DNA of 24,420 nucleotides, taken from IMG/VR virus record IMGVR_UViG_3300044940_000075, positions 1-24,420 of that record, one strand, 5' to 3'. This document shows positions 19,603 to 24,420 of the stretch, piece after piece. Within the stretch, counting starts at the first letter, position 1, and the number at the start of each line of letters is the position of its first letter. The notes beneath the pieces were generated by a model. It had not been told where the DNA came from and did no database searches. It was given only the letters and a program-made list of their open reading frames with translations. Both the position numbers and the translations under genes were made by a program. This stretch comes from a virus.

Positions 19603-22523
19603 CAGTATAACCTCTGTTGCACACGTTCTGCGAGGGCAGCGGCCAGTCTGTCTATCATTGCGCTGTCCATGTTACCGTTAACCACGATTGCCCCCGGCTC
19701 GATAGTGATTGCTACACTGTTTTTGGGCTCTGATATGTACTGGTCCAGCCGTGTCGTGAGGTCACGCGATAGAAACGCCTCACCGCCCTCCGCGTTAACC
19801 ATGACGCCACCCTGTGCATGACGCGGGCCCTGTATAACACCACCTTCGGCAGCAAACAGTTCGGCAGGTGGGATATACTGCTGCGATGATATCAATGCGC
19901 GCGATAGATGATAAGCCTGTGTAGCCTGTGCTATAAGCGCAGCGGTTAACGCCGGGCCGAGGAATGGACCAATTAAAGGTAATGCTGCAGCCAGCGAAGC
20001 CCCGGCCTGAACCGCAGACATAATGCTCATAGCATAGCTGATCGTAGCCTGAGCCAGTTGCAGTTGTTTAGAGGCCTGAAATGCTCGATATTCTAACATT
20101 GTTCGCATTATAAGGCCCTGCTTCTTAACGCGTGCCTCTTCCTCTGCATGTCTCTGTTGCGCTTCGGTTAACGCCTGATTCTTTGCCTCCTCGGCAGCCT
20201 GTATGGCAAGAGACAGTTCATCGTTACCAGACTTTATCTTCCGGTTCTTCTCTTCTTCAGAATCGAGTATACGCCGATTGTACTCTGCATTGATACGCTC
20301 GACGTATAGCCTCCAGTCCTCTTCCAATTGCGTTCTGTTGAGAGCGCGCAGACGTTCTGATTGTTGTTCTCGTTCCATTATAGCGAGCTTCTGCTCAAAC
20401 TGCCTGCGTTCAGACTTGATAAACTCATCACGCTCCTGTTCAAGCGCACGTTTGCGCGCCGCGAACTCCTCACTGATCCAAGCCATCTTTTCAATGTGAG
20501 CTGATCGTAATATCGCAATCTTCGCGTTCTCGGTCTGTTCGATCATCTTGATCTCGCGCTCGTGTCTCTGTTTCATCTTGAGGAGCGCGACGTCCTCGAG
20601 GAATGAGATCTTGTCGATCGTTGACCTGATCTTCTCAATGGTTAACCGCGATTGCAGCTCCATGTTTTTCATCGCACCGTCGAAAACTTTGCGAAAGCCC
20701 TCGTCGATCTTCTCAGCGTGTTTTGTTATCTCTGGCAGTACCTTGTTGTCCGGGAATAATTGCGAGGCTAACATCGCGAAACCTTTTGTATAACTCTTCG
20801 CGAATGCCTCTGCAAGACTCTCGCCAGCTATGTCACCTGCGGCCTGTGCAACTTCTTTCGATTTTTCTTTCAGTTCGTCTATTGCTTCGGCTGTCTCTTC
20901 TATCTTTTCTGCTGCCTCTGGTGATCTGGTGATAATGTCGCCGAACAGTCTGCGTATTTCATTCCCCGCTTCCGCAGCTACGCGGCCCGACTCGACGAAC
21001 GCATTTTTCATGCCTGTTCCAATCGATTCAAAGGCCTGCTTGATTCTCTCTGGCCCACCACCCTGCACCCACGCGATAAGGCTATCAGTTGAGAGCAGTG
21101 CTCTTAACAGCTCGCCTAACTCTCGTATAACGTTAACCAGTGGCGATGCTGCACTGACAAGACCAGTGATCAGTGTGTGTAACGCGCGAAATCCACCTGT
21201 TAGAGCTGTTATCGTTGCCACTGTTGGAAACAAAGCAGCCTTGATGACGGATGCAAATATGTCGATGCCTTTGGTCATATCAGTGATCTTCTCAACGATC
21301 CCTGACATTGATTTAATGGATATTGCATCAATAAGGCTGTTGAACGCATCGCGGGCCTGCGCGAGCAGGTTAGTCACAGGCGCGAAGAAAGATGCAAACC
21401 GGTCCCATTCGCGATAGAGCTTGAAGACTGCCGCGGTTAGCACCGCTACAGCCGCAGCGATGCCTGTTATAATAAGACCAACAGGGTTAGTCACAAACGC
21501 TGCAGTGATAGCAGCACCTGCGGCCTGTATGCCGGAGATCAATAATGGTAATGCTAACACAAGCGCACCGATCGCTGTGCCGACCGTTACAAACGTTACG
21601 ATCATGTCTTTGACCGGCTGTGACAGGATCATCCATGCCTCAAGCATCCCCTGCACCGCAGCGTTAACCGCGAGCAGCGCAGGTTTAAGCAGGTTGTTAA
21701 GCGTCATGCCTATGTCGGATAACAGTGAGCCGAAAGTTCCCTGAATCGTTGACAGAACGCCGTTAAACGTTGCGGACTGTTCCTGCATCATGTTAAAAAA
21801 CAGGCCGCCTTGCGATGTCATGTCTGCGAAGGCTTGATGCAGGTCCGTGAAGCGGATCTTGCCTTCGCTGCCTAACTTCTTTACCTCACTCTCTGCAACT
21901 TTGAATTGTTGTGCGAGTTGTTTGATGATCGGAACGCCTGCTTCGGATAACTGATTGAGCTCCTCAGCCTGCACAACGCCGGCCGTCATGGCCTTGCCAT
22001 AAATCAATGCGAGCTCATTGAAATCTTTACCGGTACCCGCCGCGATATCGCCAATGATGCGAAGACGCTCTGCGATCTCGTCTGCGTTAGCTCCGAATGC
22101 GAGAAGCTGTTTACCCGCCTTGAGAATCTGGTCGTTCGTATATGGAGTAACGTTAGCCAGTGTGTTCAGTTCGTTAACCAGCGCACGTGTAGCTGCCTCA
22201 CTACCACCGAGCAGAGTCTTGTATGATACAAGCGTCTGCTCCATCGCAGCACCTGCAGAACTGACTGCAGCAAATGCTGCTGTTATGCCGGCGACGGATA
22301 ACCCTGCCCCGATACCGGAGAGAACCTCGCGAAGGGACACTGCAGACGACTCCACGTCGTCAAAGGAATCGATCATCTCCTTCGCTGCGTTATCCACAGC
22401 GTCGCTTGTTTTATTGACGTTCGTCGCGAAAGTCTGACTGGCCTGACCGGCCTTCTTGATCGGCTCCGTGAAGTTGTCCTGCAGGACTATACGACCGACG
22501 ATTGCGCCCACGTCAAATGCCAT
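19602..22523 (-). CDS. Tape measure protein
   Basis: 973 residues, the largest gene here. The N-terminal part up to about 250 is the conserved tape-measure domain (ITAAFAAVSSAGAAMEQTLVSYKTLLGG, then GNELNTLANVTPYTNDQILKAGKQLLAFG-type sequence and EELNQLSEAGVPI). Hydrophobic, Gly/Ala-rich segments at about 310-375 fit the membrane-spanning parts released during DNA ejection. Residues 600-830 form a long coiled coil. The C-terminal EGGVIQGPRHAQGGVMVNAEGGEAFL is a typical tape-measure tail. From the rule of about 0.15 nm per residue the tail would be near 145 nm. The start has AAGGTGG upstream. Confidence 0.95.
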   Translation of the reverse strand: MAFDVGAIVGRIVLQDNFTEPIKKAGQASQTFATNVNKTSDAVDNAAKEMIDSFDDVESSAVSLREVLSGIGAGLSVAGITAAFAAVSSAGAAMEQTLVSYKTLLGGSEAATRALVNELNTLANVTPYTNDQILKAGKQLLAFGANADEIAERLRIIGDIAAGTGKDFNELALIYGKAMTAGVVQAEELNQLSEAGVPIIKQLAQQFKVAESEVKKLGSEGKIRFTDLHQAFADMTSQGGLFFNMMQEQSATFNGVLSTIQGTFGSLLSDIGMTLNNLLKPALLAVNAAVQGMLEAWMILSQPVKDMIVTFVTVGTAIGALVLALPLLISGIQAAGAAITAAFVTNPVGLIITGIAAAVAVLTAAVFKLYREWDRFASFFAPVTNLLAQARDAFNSLIDAISIKSMSGIVEKITDMTKGIDIFASVIKAALFPTVATITALTGGFRALHTLITGLVSAASPLVNVIRELGELLRALLSTDSLIAWVQGGGPERIKQAFESIGTGMKNAFVESGRVAAEAGNEIRRLFGDIITRSPEAAEKIEETAEAIDELKEKSKEVAQAAGDIAGESLAEAFAKSYTKGFAMLASQLFPDNKVLPEITKHAEKIDEGFRKVFDGAMKNMELQSRLTIEKIRSTIDKISFLEDVALLKMKQRHEREIKMIEQTENAKIAILRSAHIEKMAWISEEFAARKRALEQERDEFIKSERRQFEQKLAIMEREQQSERLRALNRTQLEEDWRLYVERINAEYNRRILDSEEEKNRKIKSGNDELSLAIQAAEEAKNQALTEAQQRHAEEEARVKKQGLIMRTMLEYRAFQASKQLQLAQATISYAMSIMSAVQAGASLAAALPLIGPFLGPALTAALIAQATQAYHLSRALISSQQYIPPAELFAAEGGVIQGPRHAQGGVMVNAEGGEAFLSRDLTTRLDQYISEPKNSVAITIEPGAIVVNGNMDSAMIDRLAAALAERVQQRLY

Positions 22524-22525
22524 CG

Positions 22526-22858
22526 TTAACCACCTTCGCTTTCGCGCTGCTGTGCCTCTCTGATCCTCTCGCGGATAACGCTCCAGCCATCCGGCAATCT
22601 CTCATCGTCTTCGCCGAGTAGCTGCTTGAGATTGCGCTGCATCCTGTTGAGTGCTGCCGATTTGCGTGCATGATCCCTCTTGTCCGACGCAGGAGAGCCG
22701 AGAGCGATTGCGTTAACCAGCATCAGGCGGTCGTATAACTCCAGAGCATCAGCCGCCCGCTCAAACGACTGAAACTCATATACTCGCATGCGATTGATTA
22801 CCTCAATCGATACGCCGAGGCGAGTTAACCTCAGGATGCTGAATGCGCGCCGGGTCGT
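22526..22858 (-). CDS. Tail assembly chaperone T part (made by -1 frameshift)
   Basis: The frame continues from the A9 slip site at 22858-22866 without a stop to 22526, so the upstream G-type protein and this part would make one 227-residue GT protein. Its sequence after the slip is TTRRAFSILRLTRLGVSIEV, then INRMRVYEFQSFERAADALELYDRL and a Lys/Arg/Glu helical tail. The 87-residue frame beginning at ATG 22789 is only the second part; no good ribosome binding site precedes that ATG. The fusion assists tail-tube assembly around the tape measure, which starts two bases after its stop. Confidence 0.8.
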   Translation of the reverse strand, partial: TTRRAFSILRLTRLGVSIEVINRMRVYEFQSFERAADALELYDRLMLVNAIALGSPASDKRDHARKSAALNRMQRNLKQLLGEDDERLPDGWSVIRERIREAQQRESEGG

Positions 22859-23208
22859 TTTTTTTTGGTCTCGACAGAGACCGCATCATCAGCACCCATT
22901 GCCCGATTGACAGCATACGCAATCATCTCGCGCAGACGATTGATGTTGATGCCAGCCAGATCATCGATCGTAATGGTCGGGCAGAGTAACTGTAGCTGCC
23001 TGATAGCCAGCTCGATGGCTCTTGTTGTAGCATCCTGCATTCCCGCTTCGTCATCTGGATCAGCGGTTAACCTTCGAGCCTCATCGGCCAGCCTGCGATA
23101 CTCATCCCATGCCCCAACATCAAGCACGCGAATCCTGTGCTCGACCACAACGCCATTTCTCTCGATGCCGATTGTACCGGCATAATCCTCTGCGCGAAAC
23201 ACTTTCAT
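22831..23208 (-). CDS. Tail assembly chaperone G part
   Basis: 125 residues from ATG 23208 (GGAG upstream), ending at 22831. Layout: small beta-rich N-terminus (VFRAEDYAGTIGIERNGVVVEHRIRVL), then helices (AWDEYRRLADEARRL, AIELAIRQLQLL) and a Lys-rich tail KKKRPGAHSAS that comes from the A9 slip site. Length and position between tail tube and tape measure match the G protein of the lambda G/GT pair, which forms the non-virion chaperone and is made in excess over GT. Call rests on order plus frameshift geometry more than on domain sequence. Confidence 0.8.
   Translation of the reverse strand: MKVFRAEDYAGTIGIERNGVVVEHRIRVLDVGAWDEYRRLADEARRLTADPDDEAGMQDATTRAIELAIRQLQLLCPTITIDDLAGININRLREMIAYAVNRAMGADDAVSVETKKKRPGAHSAS
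22858..22866 (-). other. Programmed -1 ribosomal frameshift site (A9)
   Basis: Nine A on the coding strand give A-AAA-AAA followed by CGA in the zero frame, an ideal tandem slip. After a -1 slip the next codon is ACG, and the frame stays open for 110 codons to 22526. This is the standard arrangement for phage G/GT chaperones. Confidence 0.85.
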
Positions 23209-23240
23209 CTCTCATCTCTCCGTTATCCGATGGTTAACCA

Positions 23241-23801
23241 TCACGCGTAATTGATGCCCCAGAACGTCGGACGACCAAGTGCGTCCAGATGGTTCGGATC
23301 AGCGTAACACGTGAGCGTGACCTTGATAATCGATTGCGAAGCTGCATCAAACGTTCTCTCGATTGATCCAGACGGGGCAGCTCTCCAGATTCTCAGCGTG
23401 TCCTGCGGCGCAGTAGACTCAGCACCACCATAAACGCGAACGATCTTGACCTGCTTCCAGATGTCGCTATCGCGTTGACCGAGCGGGACTGCGAACGTGA
23501 CGTTAGTAATGTTGTTCGAACCATCCTTCACGATATGGATGCCCTGAATCATCGCCTTGACGCGTTCCTCAGTCGCGTTAGTCAACCCGAGCTCGACCTC
23601 CATAGTCGTCCCGGTAACGCCACGATCGGCAGCAGTCGATCCATACTGCGAATAATTTAGATCCGTCTTCTCATGGCTTGCGCGGATAACCACAGAATCC
23701 ACACCGCCAAGGAACAGGTTAGCCCCCCCAGTCGCAGTGTCCCAGTAGACGTTACATGGTCCGAAATCTAATTGATCAGAACCAAAAACCCAGTTTGCCA
23801 T
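23241..23801 (-). CDS. Major tail (tube) protein
   Basis: 186 residues starting at 23801 with AAGGAG about eight bases upstream. The sequence is strand-rich, with a start pattern typical of tail tube proteins: N-terminal Asp/Gly-rich turns (FGPCNVYWDTATGG), then VVIRASHEKTDLNYSQYGSTAADRG, a segment with the tube-forming TDLNYSQYG pattern, a central helix (EERVKAMIQGIHI) and C-terminal strands ending FWGINYA. It is followed directly by the G/GT genes and preceded by the terminator-like gene. Multiple copies would stack to make the tail tube. Confidence 0.85.
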   Translation of the reverse strand: MANWVFGSDQLDFGPCNVYWDTATGGANLFLGGVDSVVIRASHEKTDLNYSQYGSTAADRGVTGTTMEVELGLTNATEERVKAMIQGIHIVKDGSNNITNVTFAVPLGQRDSDIWKQVKIVRVYGGAESTAPQDTLRIWRAAPSGSIERTFDAASQSIIKVTLTCYADPNHLDALGRPTFWGINYA

Positions 23802-23876
23802 TGTTAAGCTCCTTGTGAATAGTAGTATAGCATCTCATGCTGTGCTGCCTCTCAGGCATCAGTATAAATGATTGCG

Positions 23877-24272
23877 TTAACCGGAATACGTCAACACGTA
23901 TTCTGAGCGATACGCGAACAGTCCATCTGCATCCCTGCCCATCGGATAAGGTCGATTGATCGCGTGCATGTAAATGACAGTAATGACCACACCGTCAGTG
24001 CCCTGATCGGGATGCGGAGGCAGCGTCAGATAATGCCTGTCTCTCATCGCGTCGAATATCAGCCGGGCAGTGATATAACACTGGTACATATTGCTATCTC
24101 TCACTGTAATCTGTACGTGATCATCTGATCTGCGATCCGGATAACCGGTTACCCGCCCCGGTACGGTTAACACCTCAACGCGATTATGAGGAGATTGTTG
24201 AGTAACACCATCAGCGACAAACGTAATCGACGGAAACTGCTGCTGCAACCAGTGCAGCAAATTGTAGATCAT
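23877..24272 (-). CDS. Tail terminator/completion-like protein
   Basis: 131 residues; ATG 24272 overlaps the upstream stop as ATGA and is preceded by GGAGG. The order (cut gene, this gene, tube protein) and size match the head-tail joining/tail terminator group of about 120-140 residues. The sequence has an N-terminal helix (YNLLHWLQQQFPSITFV), a VEVLTVPGRVTGYPDRRSDDHVQITVRD strand-turn-strand segment and a YRSEYVLTYSG end, similar to DUF3168/minor capsid-type proteins that cap the tube. The stretch 23802-23876 between it and the tube gene carries nothing clear beyond the tube ribosome binding site. Confidence 0.6.
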   Translation of the reverse strand: MIYNLLHWLQQQFPSITFVADGVTQQSPHNRVEVLTVPGRVTGYPDRRSDDHVQITVRDSNMYQCYITARLIFDAMRDRHYLTLPPHPDQGTDGVVITVIYMHAINRPYPMGRDADGLFAYRSEYVLTYSG

Positions 24273-24420
24273 TGCCCGCCTCCGAGATAACGTCGCAGTC
24301 TGTCTGATACTATGCGCGTGTAACGATCGCGGAATCGGTTGAGCTTGAGTGACAGGAACAACCCGCCTACTCCACCAGCCTGAATGCTCTTCGGTCCGGG
24401 AGTTAGAATGCGCCCGTCGG
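24269..24420 (-). CDS. Head-tail connector-region protein, only C-terminus present
   Basis: The last 49 codons of a gene that enters from the right edge, in frame and open: ...DGRILTPGPKSIQAGG, then VGGLFLSLKLNRFRDRYTRIVSDRLRRYLGGGQ and TGA at 24269-24271, overlapping the next ATG. The tail is basic and helical. By order it lies where HK97 gp10-like or neck proteins are found. Nothing more can be said from the part seen. Confidence 0.55.
   Translation of the reverse strand, partial: DGRILTPGPKSIQAGGVGGLFLSLKLNRFRDRYTRIVSDRLRRYLGGGQ

Noticed and set aside
1-24420. tRNA, rRNA, insertion sequence or integrase genes.
   Set aside because: None could be recognised on either strand.

Overview
The window is part of the genome of a tailed double-stranded DNA phage or prophage with siphovirus morphology: small and large terminase, portal, prohead protease/scaffold, a G/GT tail-assembly chaperone pair with a -1 frameshift site, and a 973-residue tape measure protein. 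No integrase or lysogeny repressor is visible. GC content is moderate, and most genes have strong AGGAGG-type ribosome binding sites and abut through ATGA or few-base overlaps. The host cannot be named. A lipobox protein beside a TM/coiled-coil protein in the lysis block hints at a host with an outer membrane, but only weakly.

Layout. (1) 1-5765, leftward: the head-morphogenesis block, read from right to left: small terminase, an inserted extra gene, large terminase, portal, protease/scaffold, a small protein, and the start of a capsid decoration protein cut by the left edge. It starts at a consensus sigma70-type promoter lying almost on the small-terminase start codon. (2) 5805-9904, leftward: an early/replication block with a small basic protein, a DnaA-C-terminus-like protein, a tiny membrane protein, a winged-helix protein whose own gene holds iterons and an AT-rich stretch (a lambda-O-like origin candidate), two tandem octapeptide-repeat paralogues, an HNH nuclease, a NinB-like protein and two small acidic proteins. 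It ends at an intrinsic terminator at 5746-5782. (3) 10059-12953, rightward: a recombination module of Sak4-like ATPase, PD-(D/E)XK exonuclease, SSB and RusA resolvase. (4) 13020-24420, leftward: the tail and lysis block, read from right to left: a cut protein, tail terminator-like protein, tail tube, G/GT chaperones, tape measure, Dit-like and Tal/hub-like proteins, fibre, fibre-associated protein, SGNH hydrolase, four small membrane/lipoproteins and a C39-like cysteine peptidase (probable lysin). Its terminator lies inside the 3' end of rusA.

The two window edges fall in the same late gene order. The left edge cuts the decoration protein and the right edge cuts a gene just upstream of the tail terminator. 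The major capsid protein and head-tail connectors, normally found between these, are missing. This suggests a circular or circularly permuted genome in which a few kb outside the window join the two ends.

The points most worth a second look are: an 18-bp direct repeat flanking a foreign-looking gene placed exactly between the two terminase genes with both kept intact; a roughly tenfold excess of the palindrome GTTAAC across the whole window (about 57 copies by hand count); the iteron origin inside the initiator-like gene; the paired octapeptide-solenoid proteins; and several nested or recoded translation signals.
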